64,000 nucleotides of DNA from Aliagarivorans marinus DSM 23064. GTDB taxonomy: Bacteria > Pseudomonadota > Gammaproteobacteria > Enterobacterales > Celerinatantimonadaceae. Positions 17,221 through 25,354 of this stretch are shown here, one piece after another. The notes below the pieces were generated by a model that saw nothing but the letters and a program-made list of their open reading frames with translations, was not told the origin of the DNA and did no database searches. Location of the stretch: positions 1 to 64,000 of the forward strand of contig NZ_AUBY01000016.1 in NCBI RefSeq assembly GCF_000429485.1. The letters run 5' to 3'. Each line of letters opens with the position of its first letter. Position 1 is the stretch's first letter. A program made the translations under genes and the position numbers.

Positions 17221-18918
17221 ATGTTTACCGTACTACTTTCATTCCTGCTCTTTACCGGCTTTGTAGGGGTGTTTACCTACAACAAAGTAAAAAGCAGTGA
17301 ACACAACTCCCAGGAGGGCTTCTTCCTGGGCGGGCGCAGTCTCACCGGTGGGTTGATTGCAAGCTCGCTGATCCTAACAAACCTGAGTGCTACCTCGTTT
17401 GTTGGCATGAGCGCGCAGTCTTACACCCACAATATGAGCGTGATGGGCTGGGAAGTGGCATCAGGTGTGACCTTGGTGATCATCGCCTTGTTGCTGGTAC
17501 CGCGTTACCTCAAGCAGGGGATTACCACCATTCCTGACTTCCTCGAGAGTCGCTACGACTTGTCGGTGAAGAAGTTTGTGACCCTGCTGTTCCTGTGTCA
17601 GTACGTGATTAACATTCTGCCGACTACCCTGTACGCCGGTGCAGTGGTACTTGGTGAAATCTTCGATGTGCAAGGATTGCTCGGGGTGTCGGAGTTCACC
17701 GCGATTGCGATTATCTCGGCTACTATCGGTTTGCTGGGCTTCTTCTACGCCATTTACGGTGGTCTAAAGGCGGTGGTAATCGCCGATACTTTTAACGGCG
17801 TTGGCCTGATTATCGGCGGCCTGATGATTCCGGTGTTTGGTTTGATGGTACTCGGTGGCGGCAGCTTTGGCGAAGGTCTGGATATTCTGTTGACTGCAGC
17901 GCCTGAGAAACTGCAATCGGTGGGCGCAGAGAGCGATCCGCTGCCGTTCTCAACCCTGTTTACCGGTTTGCTGCTAGTGAACCTGTACTACTGGGGTACT
18001 GACCAGTCGATCATCCAGCGTGCATTGGGTGCCAAGAACCTGAAAGAAGGCCAGAAAGGGGTGATCCTGGCAGGCGCTATCAAGGTTATCTCGCCGCTGT
18101 TCCTGATTATCCCGGGTATTATCGCCTTCCATATGTTTGGTGCCGATGCCGGTAACCCAGACAGCATGTACACCCGCTTGGTGAACGAAGTGCTGCCTAA
18201 GCCGCTGGTGGGTTTCTTTGTGGCGGTGATGTTTGGCGCCATCCTCAGTACCTTTAACGGCGTATTGAACAGCTCAACCACCTTGTTCGCTCTGAACGTG
18301 TACAAGCCACTGTTTGGTAAAGGCAAATCCGACCACGAGCTGGTCTCGAAAGGGCGCGTGTTCGGCGTGATCATTGCGATTATCTCGGTATGTATCGCCC
18401 CGTTCATCATGTACGCACCCGATGGTCTGTTCCAATACCTACAGATGGTTGCGGGCTTCTTTAGTGTGCCAATCTTCACCATCGTATTTGTTGGCTACAT
18501 CTCTAAACGTGTGCCTGCCTTTGCGGCCAAGGTGTCACTGGTGGTGTTCGTAAGCTCTTATGCAGCGATGCAGCTAGTGTTCGACACTGGCATCCACTTC
18601 CTGCACCAGTTGGCCATCTTGTTTGTGGTATGTACTGCGCTGATGTTTGTGATTGCGAAGTTCCGCCCACGTGAGACCGATTACGTGATGCCGGTGAACG
18701 AAAATATGGATATCACGCCTTGGGAGTACCGCTTCGAGGCATCGGCCATCGTGCTGTACATGGTATTGGGCGCATTCTTTATGTTCTCTGATATCGGCCT
18801 GATGAGTGACGATAAATCATTCCTGCAAATCTACGGTATCTGCGGTCTGATTATGTTGGTGGGCATTGCCTTCCGTTCAAAAAAGCGTAAGCAGCTGCTG
18901 GCTGCGCAAGCACAGTAA
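17221..18918 (+). CDS. Sodium:solute symporter (SSS family), likely galactoside importer
   Basis: A 565-residue transporter with about 13-14 membrane segments. FFLGGRSLTGGLIASSLILTN near residue 40, YAIYGGLKAVVIADTFNG and NLYYWGTDQSIIQRALGAKN are hallmark blocks shared with the Vibrio galactose symporter vSGLT. It uses the sodium gradient to import its solute across the inner membrane. It lies directly after the GH36 gene, behind a TAAGGA ribosome site, and is followed by a strong terminator, so the two genes form one LacI-controlled operon. The exact sugar, galactose or a galactoside, is not decidable here. Confidence 0.92.
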   Translation: MFTVLLSFLLFTGFVGVFTYNKVKSSEHNSQEGFFLGGRSLTGGLIASSLILTNLSATSFVGMSAQSYTHNMSVMGWEVASGVTLVIIALLLVPRYLKQGITTIPDFLESRYDLSVKKFVTLLFLCQYVINILPTTLYAGAVVLGEIFDVQGLLGVSEFTAIAIISATIGLLGFFYAIYGGLKAVVIADTFNGVGLIIGGLMIPVFGLMVLGGGSFGEGLDILLTAAPEKLQSVGAESDPLPFSTLFTGLLLVNLYYWGTDQSIIQRALGAKNLKEGQKGVILAGAIKVISPLFLIIPGIIAFHMFGADAGNPDSMYTRLVNEVLPKPLVGFFVAVMFGAILSTFNGVLNSSTTLFALNVYKPLFGKGKSDHELVSKGRVFGVIIAIISVCIAPFIMYAPDGLFQYLQMVAGFFSVPIFTIVFVGYISKRVPAFAAKVSLVVFVSSYAAMQLVFDTGIHFLHQLAILFVVCTALMFVIAKFRPRETDYVMPVNENMDITPWEYRFEASAIVLYMVLGAFFMFSDIGLMSDDKSFLQIYGICGLIMLVGIAFRSKKRKQLLAAQAQ

Positions 18919-18960
18919 CCGTCGTGGCAAGGGCGCATCGCAAGGTGCGCCAATTATGAA

Positions 18961-19000
18961 AAGTGCGCCTCTTTAATCGGGGGCGCACTTCTTTGTTTTT
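18961..19000 (+). terminator. Rho-independent terminator after symporter
   Basis: AAGTGCGCC and GGCGCACTT form a 9-bp stem with a loop of about 12 bases, followed by CTTTGTTTTT. It ends the GH36-symporter operon. Confidence 0.9.
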
Positions 19001-19016
19001 GAGCCTCTAGTGCCAC

Positions 19017-19862
19017 TTAATCCAGCTGCCGCGTTAGCTCGCGGTAGGCCTTGGGGGATTGCTTGAGCTGCTTTTTAAAGCTGCGATTGAAGTTGCTGAT
19101 ATTGCGAAAGCCCACATCGAAGGCGATCTGGGTGATGCTCTTATCGCTTTGCAGCAGTTGGGTGGCGGCATGCTCGACACGCTTCTCGGTGAGAAACTGC
19201 ACAAAGGTGCGCTCGGTGGCGGCCTTAAAGCTGCGGCAAAAGGCGTTCTTGTGCATGTTGGTGAGATCGGCCACATCTTCCAGGGTGATATCGCGAAAAT
19301 AATTCTCGCAGATCCAGTCGATGGCCGCGTTAATCTTACTCTCTTCTTTTACCAGCAAGGGCTCGCCGTTGTGGCCCGACACTAGCTGCAGTTGATGGTG
19401 CTCGCTAATCTCTGCCAGCAAACCCAGCAGCTCGATCAGCAGATACACCCCTTGTTTGTCGATAAGCGCGCGGATCTTGTCGCTTAGGCTGTGGTGCTCG
19501 CCGGTCACCTTCAGGCCATAGCGTGATTGGCTAATCAGCTTGTTAATCCGCTTCAGTTCAGGCAGCTCAAAGAACATCTCGCCAAAGCAGTCGGGCTCGA
19601 ACTGGATAATCACCGAGCGGATGCTGTCATCGTCCTGGGCTGCGCAAAACTTGTGCGGGGTGTTGGCGCCGATGATAAAGATGTCGTTGGCTTGGTAGTC
19701 AATCACCTCGTTGCCCACCAACAGGCGCCCTTGGCCTTGCTCGATAAGCACGATCTCGTGTTCGTGATGGAAGTGATAGGGGTGGAAGAAGTGCTCGCAG
19801 GTATACAGGTACGCGTTGAACGAGGCGTTAATGTAGTTGATATCTTCCCGAACCGCGCGCAC
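19017..19862 (-). CDS. AraC-family transcriptional regulator
   Basis: A 281-residue regulator with an N-terminal cupin-like ligand domain (HFHHEHEIVLIEQGQGRL, ANDIFIIGANTPHKF) and a C-terminal double helix-turn-helix (DITLEDVADLTNMHKNAF; ITQIAFDVGFRNISNFNRSF; KQSPKAYR). I choose the GTG at 19862 because GGAG lies just upstream; an in-frame TTG 15 bases earlier lacks a site. It is divergent from the PfkB-symporter-dehydrogenase-kinase-enolase operon and is the likely activator of that operon. The ligand is unknown. Confidence 0.88.
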   Translation of the reverse strand: MRAVREDINYINASFNAYLYTCEHFFHPYHFHHEHEIVLIEQGQGRLLVGNEVIDYQANDIFIIGANTPHKFCAAQDDDSIRSVIIQFEPDCFGEMFFELPELKRINKLISQSRYGLKVTGEHHSLSDKIRALIDKQGVYLLIELLGLLAEISEHHQLQLVSGHNGEPLLVKEESKINAAIDWICENYFRDITLEDVADLTNMHKNAFCRSFKAATERTFVQFLTEKRVEHAATQLLQSDKSITQIAFDVGFRNISNFNRSFKKQLKQSPKAYRELTRQLD

Positions 19863-20197
19863 GTGAATACTCCACAAAGTAGATTACTCAATAGCTTAAG
19901 CGAACCGGCGAATAAAGATGCGCTAGAAGTCACATTTAGCGACGCTGGTTAATTTAGTACATATCCCTGCGAATATTTGCAAAGTGCCCGCCAGAACAAC
20001 TTTTTATGCTGGATACAACTGTTCGGTATAAGGAGATGGCGAATGTCGCAGCAACACCTCTATGCTCGAGAACCGCAAGCAGAGCTGGCGATCAGCAGGT
20101 TTTGTTTGGTGTCTGTTCAGATGGTTGGTACTCAACCCCAATACGCGCTCTCAGCCGAACCCTTGACCTTTGTTTCTGCTTCACCGCGAGGTGAATC
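19863..20197. other. Divergent control region of the AraC gene and catabolic operon
   Basis: About 335 bases. It must carry promoters for both directions. I see no exact repeated operator in it and no coding frame with a ribosome site. Confidence 0.4.
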
Positions 20198-21145
20198 ATG
20201 CAGTCGATAGCCCTCATCGGCTTAGCCGCCCAGCACACCAGTGCCGCCGAGCAAGCTGGCGACAGCGCCAGCGAATCGTCTTGGCGGATGCTCTCCCAGC
20301 GCCGCTTTGGTGTTGCCGGGGATGCGGCCGCGATGGCCCTGCAACTGGCCAAGCTTAACTCCACCGTCAATCTGTTTAGCTGCGTGGGTGATGACCAAGG
20401 CGGTCGTCAGCTGGTTGGCGAGCTTAAGCGCAGCGGCGTTGGCCATCGCTATATCACCTGCAAGGCTGGGCTTAGCACGGCGTCGAGCATTGCGATTAGC
20501 CAAGGCAATGCGCTGCAGCGCTGGCTCTATCCCGGCAGTTTTGAGCAGTTTGATTTGGCCGACATCGAGGTGTCGGTGCTGCTTAAACACGACCGTATCC
20601 ATGTCAGCGACTGCGGACTGATGGCGCTGCTGCTGCAGGGCGGTTTAGCAGAAATTCTTTGTACCGCGGTGGCGCTGCGCAAACGTACCTCGCTCAGTAT
20701 CGGCGCGCAGGAGCCGGTCAGCTTTGAGGCGCTGCGCTGCCTACTTCCCCATCTTGATTGTCTGTTTATCGATGTCGCAGTGCTGCAGCGCTGGTTTCCC
20801 CATGACTCGCAGGCCAGCGCCTATCGCAAGCTAAGCGGCAGTGGCCCTGGCCAGTTGGTGGTGCTGGAGGGCGAGCGCGCCTGCCTGTGCCACGGCGACA
20901 GCCCAGCGGTGAGCTACGCACTGGAAACGCCGCTGCAATCAGCCGAGCCCTCGTTCAATAGCTTTGTGGTGGGGGTACTCACCGGGCTTGGCCGCCAGTT
21001 GGGGCTAGAGAAGGCGCTGGGCATGGGGCTGCAGTTGGCAGGTGGAAGCTCGGCGGATATGAATAAGGCACTAGCGGCGCAAGTCGTTGAACAAGCGAGC
21101 GCTGATAACTCGCGGAACAAGCGTGAGGCGCTCGCAACTGAATAA
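20198..21145 (+). CDS. PfkB-family protein lacking the catalytic GAGD motif
   Basis: A 315-residue protein with the overall ribokinase/PfkB layout: substrate-binding FGVAGDAAAMALQLAKL, the VGDD-GG block near residue 67, and a C-terminal part ending in helices. The usual GAGD-x-F catalytic signature is replaced by PSFNSF before VVGVLTGLG, so the catalytic aspartate is Asn. The N-terminal GG-x-x-x-N-x-A motif is also altered. The protein may therefore be a sensor or a weak kinase instead of a normal one. It is the first gene of an operon with a symporter, aldehyde dehydrogenase, APH-type kinase and enolase paralogue. A GAGG site precedes the ATG. Confidence 0.75.
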   Translation: MQSIALIGLAAQHTSAAEQAGDSASESSWRMLSQRRFGVAGDAAAMALQLAKLNSTVNLFSCVGDDQGGRQLVGELKRSGVGHRYITCKAGLSTASSIAISQGNALQRWLYPGSFEQFDLADIEVSVLLKHDRIHVSDCGLMALLLQGGLAEILCTAVALRKRTSLSIGAQEPVSFEALRCLLPHLDCLFIDVAVLQRWFPHDSQASAYRKLSGSGPGQLVVLEGERACLCHGDSPAVSYALETPLQSAEPSFNSFVVGVLTGLGRQLGLEKALGMGLQLAGGSSADMNKALAAQVVEQASADNSRNKREALATE

Positions 21146-21215
21146 CAAAAGAAAAAGGACCGCCGCGCAACAAGGATAGGCGGAGAACAATGAACGCTAA
21201 CAAAAGGAAGGCATC

Positions 21216-22811
21216 ATGATCGTACCCTTATCATTTGCCCTGGTCACTGGCTTGGTCGCCATTGGATCGTGGTACAAAGTTAAACAGAAAAGCAAAAAAG
21301 GCGAGTCTGCCGAGTCCTACTTCTTGGCTGGCCGTGGGCTGACCGGGGTGCTAATCGCCTCATCGCTTATGCTCACCAACCTCTCCACCGAGCAGTTGGT
21401 GGGGCTAAATGCTCAGGGCTATACCGCCAATATGACGCCCATGGCTTGGGAGATCTGCGCCGCGATTACCTTGGTGATAGTGGCGCTGTATATGCTGCCC
21501 AAATACCTTGGTGGCGGCTTCACCACCATCCCCGAATTCATTGAAGACCGCTACGGCAAGAGCACCATGTACTTTTGTACCTGCCTGTTCTTGATCGGCT
21601 ATGTGCTCAACCTACTGCCGCCGATTCTGTATACCGGCTCGGTGGCCCTTGGTGGGATCTTCGATATCTCGGCCACCTTTGGTGTCTCTTACTGGGGCGG
21701 CATCTGGATTATGGTGGTGGGCATTGGCCTGGTGGGTGCGGCTTATGCGGTATTCGGCGGTCTGAAGGCGATTGCTTATTCCGACACCTTTAATGGCGTG
21801 GGCCTGCTGATCGGCGGGGTGATCATCATCCCTTGGTTTGGCCTGAGCGCGCTGGGTGATGGTAGCGCCCTCGACGGCTGGCGAGTGCTGATGACCGAGC
21901 ACCCGGAAAAGCTTAACGCCATCGGCGGCGCGGAAGACCCGGTACCGTTTAGCACCCTGTTCACCGGTATCTTGATTCTCAACCTGTTCTACTGGGGTAC
22001 CAACCAGTCGATTATCCAGCGCGCGCTGGGAGCCAAGAACCTGGCTGAAGGCCAAAAAGGGGTGTTGTGGGCCGGTATGCTTAAGCTGGCCGGACCGTTC
22101 TTCTTGCTGATTCCCGGAATTATCGCCTACGCAATGTTTGGCCCCGACTTGCCCAACGGCGAGGTGGCCTATCCAATGTTGGTGCGTGAAGTGCTGCCCC
22201 ATGCACTGGTGGGTTTCTTTGCTGCCGTGCTGTTTGGCGCGGTGCTCAGCTCATTCAACTCGGTGCTGCATAGTACCTCGACCTTGTTCACCCTGAACGT
22301 GTACAAGCCGCTTATCAACAAGCAGGCCAGCGATGAAGACTTGGTACGCGTGGGCAAACGCTTTGCGGCAACGGTAGGGCTGTTTGCCATCTTTGTGGCG
22401 CCGTTTATCTACTACGCACCGGAAGGCTTCTTCCAGTACTTCCAGACCATCAATAGCTTCTATATGGCACCGATGTTCACCATCATCGTGGTGGGCCTGA
22501 TCACCCGCAGAGTGCCCGGTAAAGCGGCCAATATTGGCATCGTGGTGTTTATGACCGCCTATGCACTGACCTCGTTTGTGTTCAGTGTCGATATTCACTT
22601 CTTGCACCTCACAGGTGTGCTGTTTGTGGCGGTTGCCGTGCTGATGATGGTGATCGGTAAGTTCTATCCACAGGACCACGACTATCAACCGCGCCAAACC
22701 AAGCAGGTGCAACTGGAACCTTGGAAGCACGCGAAAACCATGGCGGCGGTGATCTGCGCCGGCACCGTGCTGCTGTATCTGATTTTTTCTCCTTGGGGGA
22801 TTGCCGCCTAG
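21216..22811 (+). CDS. Sodium:solute symporter (SSS family)
   Basis: A 531-residue membrane transporter clearly homologous to the symporter at 17221: same SYFLAGRGLTGVLIASSL start region, GLKAIAYSDTFNGVG, NLFYWGTNQSIIQRALGAKN and FGAVLSSFNSVLHS blocks. The two copies probably arose by duplication and have taken up different substrates, since they sit in operons with different regulators. An AAAAGGAAGG site precedes the ATG. It likely imports the growth substrate that is then oxidised and phosphorylated by the downstream enzymes. Confidence 0.92.
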   Translation: MIVPLSFALVTGLVAIGSWYKVKQKSKKGESAESYFLAGRGLTGVLIASSLMLTNLSTEQLVGLNAQGYTANMTPMAWEICAAITLVIVALYMLPKYLGGGFTTIPEFIEDRYGKSTMYFCTCLFLIGYVLNLLPPILYTGSVALGGIFDISATFGVSYWGGIWIMVVGIGLVGAAYAVFGGLKAIAYSDTFNGVGLLIGGVIIIPWFGLSALGDGSALDGWRVLMTEHPEKLNAIGGAEDPVPFSTLFTGILILNLFYWGTNQSIIQRALGAKNLAEGQKGVLWAGMLKLAGPFFLLIPGIIAYAMFGPDLPNGEVAYPMLVREVLPHALVGFFAAVLFGAVLSSFNSVLHSTSTLFTLNVYKPLINKQASDEDLVRVGKRFAATVGLFAIFVAPFIYYAPEGFFQYFQTINSFYMAPMFTIIVVGLITRRVPGKAANIGIVVFMTAYALTSFVFSVDIHFLHLTGVLFVAVAVLMMVIGKFYPQDHDYQPRQTKQVQLEPWKHAKTMAAVICAGTVLLYLIFSPWGIAA

Positions 22812-22888
22812 GAGAGTTGGAAGGGACGGGCCGGCAGGCCCGTTAGGACACTTGCTACAACAATCTGTACCCAAAAAAGGAAAACCCT

Positions 22889-24364
22889 ATGAACAACAAC
22901 ATTAGTGCAGTGACCCTAAATTACATGGAGCAGTCGCCACTGCCGTTTTTGCTAAATGGCCAATGGCAGGGCAGCGAGAAAAGCCTGGCGGTGTATGACC
23001 CGGCGACTGGCGCGAAGCTAACCGAGGTGGCCTTGGCGGGTGCCGAGCATGTCGAGCAAGCAGTGACTGCTGCCGAACAAGCCTTTGTGAGCTGGAGTGC
23101 GCTGTCGGTGGCGGAGCGTAATGGCTATATCAGTAAGCTAGCCGAGCTTATCCGTCGCGATTTGCAGGTGCTGGCCGAGTTGGAATCGGTAGACGTTGGT
23201 AAGCCAGTGGCAGCCGCTGCAGGCTTTGATGTGCCGTTCGCCGCTGATTGCTTTGAGTACTTCACCGGTGTGGCCGAAGAGTGCCAATACGATGTGGAGC
23301 TGGGCCTGAGTGTGACCGATAGCCAAACCATCAAGCGCCCCTATGGCGTGGCCGGCTTCGTGTTCCCATGGAACTTCCCGCTAACCCTGTGTGCGTGGGG
23401 CATTGGTCCGGCGCTTGCGGCGGGCAATACCGTGGTGATCAAGCCAGCCAGTGAGACTCCGCTATCCACCTTGTATCTGGCCAAGTTAGTGGATGAAGCG
23501 GGCTTCCCAGCCGGGGTGGTGAATGTACTACCGGGTACTGGCTCGACCGTGGGTGAGGCGTTGATTGGTCATCCGCGTATCAAACTGATGTCGTTTACCG
23601 GCTCTACCAGCGTCGGTCGCCGGGTAGGCGAAGTGTGTGGCCGTAACCTGGTGCCAGCCAAGCTGGAGCTGGGCGGTAAAGGCGCAGCGGTAATCTGCTC
23701 CGATGCCGACGTAGACGCCGCAGTGGCAGGGCTGACTGGCGCGATTACTCTTAATGCCGGTCAGGTGTGTTGTACCGCGTCGCGCTGGTATATCCATGAG
23801 GCTATCTACGATCAGTTCGTTGCCAAAGCCAAGGCGGCCTTTGAGGCGATTAAGGTCGGTCGCGGGCTGGATGACAGCACCGAGATGGGCCCAATGTGTA
23901 CCCACAAGCAGATGGCCAAGGTGCTCAGCTGTATTGGCGAGGCGCAGGCCAGTGGCGCTGAGCTGGTAACCGGCGGCAAGCGCATTGTTGAGGGCGAGTT
24001 CGCCAAGGGCTACTTCCTTGAACCGACCCTGCTGGCGGGGGATGACAACAACCCGTGGGCGCAGGAAGAGATCTTCGGCCCCGTGGCCTTCTTGCTCAAG
24101 TTTAGCGATGAGGCGGATGCGGTGGCCCGCGCTAATGCCAACCCTTACGGTTTGGCCAACAGCGTGTGGAGTCAGGATCTGCCCAAGGCTAAAGCGATTG
24201 CCGCTCAGTTGGTGTCGGGCAATAGCTGGATTAACGCCCACAACGTGTTCGAGTACGGCCTGCACTACGGCGCGTGTAACCAAAGTGGCTGCGGCGGTGG
24301 GGTGAACAGTAAAGCAACCTTCGAAGGTTACTTGCGTCACCAGTCTGTTGCTGCGATTCGCTAG
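22889..24364 (+). CDS. NAD(P)-dependent aldehyde dehydrogenase
   Basis: A 491-residue member of the ALDH superfamily. The coenzyme site is VFPWNFPLTLCAWGIGPALA and GNTVVIKPASETP, the general base glutamate is in LELGGKGAAVI, and the catalytic cysteine is Cys294 in NAGQVCCTASR, followed by EEIFGPV. The C-terminus (GACNQSGCGGGVNSKATFEG) is of a less common type than in betaine-aldehyde dehydrogenases. It oxidises an aldehyde to its acid in the cytosol. Ten bases separate it from the kinase gene, so expression is coupled. A glyceraldehyde-like or other hydroxyaldehyde substrate is inferred from the kinase and enolase that follow. Confidence 0.9.
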   Translation: MNNNISAVTLNYMEQSPLPFLLNGQWQGSEKSLAVYDPATGAKLTEVALAGAEHVEQAVTAAEQAFVSWSALSVAERNGYISKLAELIRRDLQVLAELESVDVGKPVAAAAGFDVPFAADCFEYFTGVAEECQYDVELGLSVTDSQTIKRPYGVAGFVFPWNFPLTLCAWGIGPALAAGNTVVIKPASETPLSTLYLAKLVDEAGFPAGVVNVLPGTGSTVGEALIGHPRIKLMSFTGSTSVGRRVGEVCGRNLVPAKLELGGKGAAVICSDADVDAAVAGLTGAITLNAGQVCCTASRWYIHEAIYDQFVAKAKAAFEAIKVGRGLDDSTEMGPMCTHKQMAKVLSCIGEAQASGAELVTGGKRIVEGEFAKGYFLEPTLLAGDDNNPWAQEEIFGPVAFLLKFSDEADAVARANANPYGLANSVWSQDLPKAKAIAAQLVSGNSWINAHNVFEYGLHYGACNQSGCGGGVNSKATFEGYLRHQSVAAIR

Positions 24365-24373
24365 GAGACGCCG

Positions 24374-25354
24374 ATGGTGTTGGAATTGTTGAAAAAACGG
24401 CAATTGCTAACCACCGATGATGCCACGCTCACTCCGCTAACTGGCGGGGTGAGCTGTGAGATCTATCTGGTTGAGGATGGCGACCGCCGATTTGTGGTTA
24501 AGCGGGCCTTGTCCAAGCTGAAAGTGAAGCAGGACTGGTTCGCCAACACGAACCGCAACCGTTACGAGCAGCAGTACCTGAGCTATGTGGGGGCGCTGTT
24601 TCCCCAGTGGGTGCCCAAGGTGCTGGCTGCATTTCCCAAAGACGAGTTTTTTACCATGGAGTTTCTTCCCAGCGAATACCGCGATTGGAAGAAACGCCTG
24701 TTGGCCGGTGAGCGCAAGGTGGAAACCGCTGCGACCATCGGCAAGGCGCTGGGCGTGATTCACCGGGTGAGCTGGCATGACTTGGGCACTATGCGCCAGT
24801 TTGATTCCGATGAGAATTTCGAAGAGCTGCGCTTGTCGCCGTACTTTATCTCACTGGTGCCGCTGTATCCGCAGCTACGGACGCAGATTGAACAGCTATG
24901 CCAGCGCATTCGCAGCAACAAGCATTGCTTGGTGCACGGCGATTTTAGCCCTAAGAACATCTTAGTGGCGGAGCAGGGCATTAAGATCGTCGACTGTGAG
25001 GTGGCTTGGTATGGCGACCCCTGTTTCGATATCGCCTTCACCCTGCATCACCTGCTGCTCAAGCTCTGCCATTTGGGCGACAGCGTACTGGCAGAGATGG
25101 CCGACGCCTTCTATTCAAGCTACCAACAAGAGCTGGGAGAGGGGCCAATGGCGGCCATCGAACCCCAGCACCTGATGGAGCTAACCCTGTTTATGATGCT
25201 GGCCCGGCTGGACGGGAAATCGCCGGTGGAATACCTGAGCGACAGCGAGAAAAACGAGATCCGCGAGCGGGTGATGATCGCGCTGGCAAATGTACCCAAT
25301 TCGTTAGACGCACTAATTCAAGGAGTAAGTGGTTATGAATATTCAACAAGTTGA
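24374..25354 (+). CDS. APH/choline-kinase-fold phosphotransferase
   Basis: A 326-residue small-molecule kinase of the aminoglycoside-phosphotransferase superfamily. Visible are the glycine-rich start LTGGVSCEIYLVE with Lys43 in FVVKRAL, the Brenner motif LVHGDFSPKNIL (catalytic Asp190, Asn195) and the metal-binding KIVDCEVAWYGDPCFD (Asp207). The fold phosphorylates hydroxyl groups of sugars, choline, hydroxyacids or antibiotics. Here the position between an aldehyde dehydrogenase and an enolase paralogue suggests that a hydroxyacid is phosphorylated. It is not placed like a resistance gene. Its end overlaps the enolase start by 20 bases. Confidence 0.82.
   Translation: MVLELLKKRQLLTTDDATLTPLTGGVSCEIYLVEDGDRRFVVKRALSKLKVKQDWFANTNRNRYEQQYLSYVGALFPQWVPKVLAAFPKDEFFTMEFLPSEYRDWKKRLLAGERKVETAATIGKALGVIHRVSWHDLGTMRQFDSDENFEELRLSPYFISLVPLYPQLRTQIEQLCQRIRSNKHCLVHGDFSPKNILVAEQGIKIVDCEVAWYGDPCFDIAFTLHHLLLKLCHLGDSVLAEMADAFYSSYQQELGEGPMAAIEPQHLMELTLFMMLARLDGKSPVEYLSDSEKNEIRERVMIALANVPNSLDALIQGVSGYEYSTS

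Noticed and set aside
23528-24403. A 291-residue frame opposite the aldehyde dehydrogenase
   Set aside because: Entirely antisense to a complete ALDH gene; no recognised domain.
24374-25354. Antibiotic-resistance aminoglycoside phosphotransferase
   Set aside because: It has the APH fold, but operon placement between metabolic genes and the lack of resistance-gene context favour a catabolic kinase.
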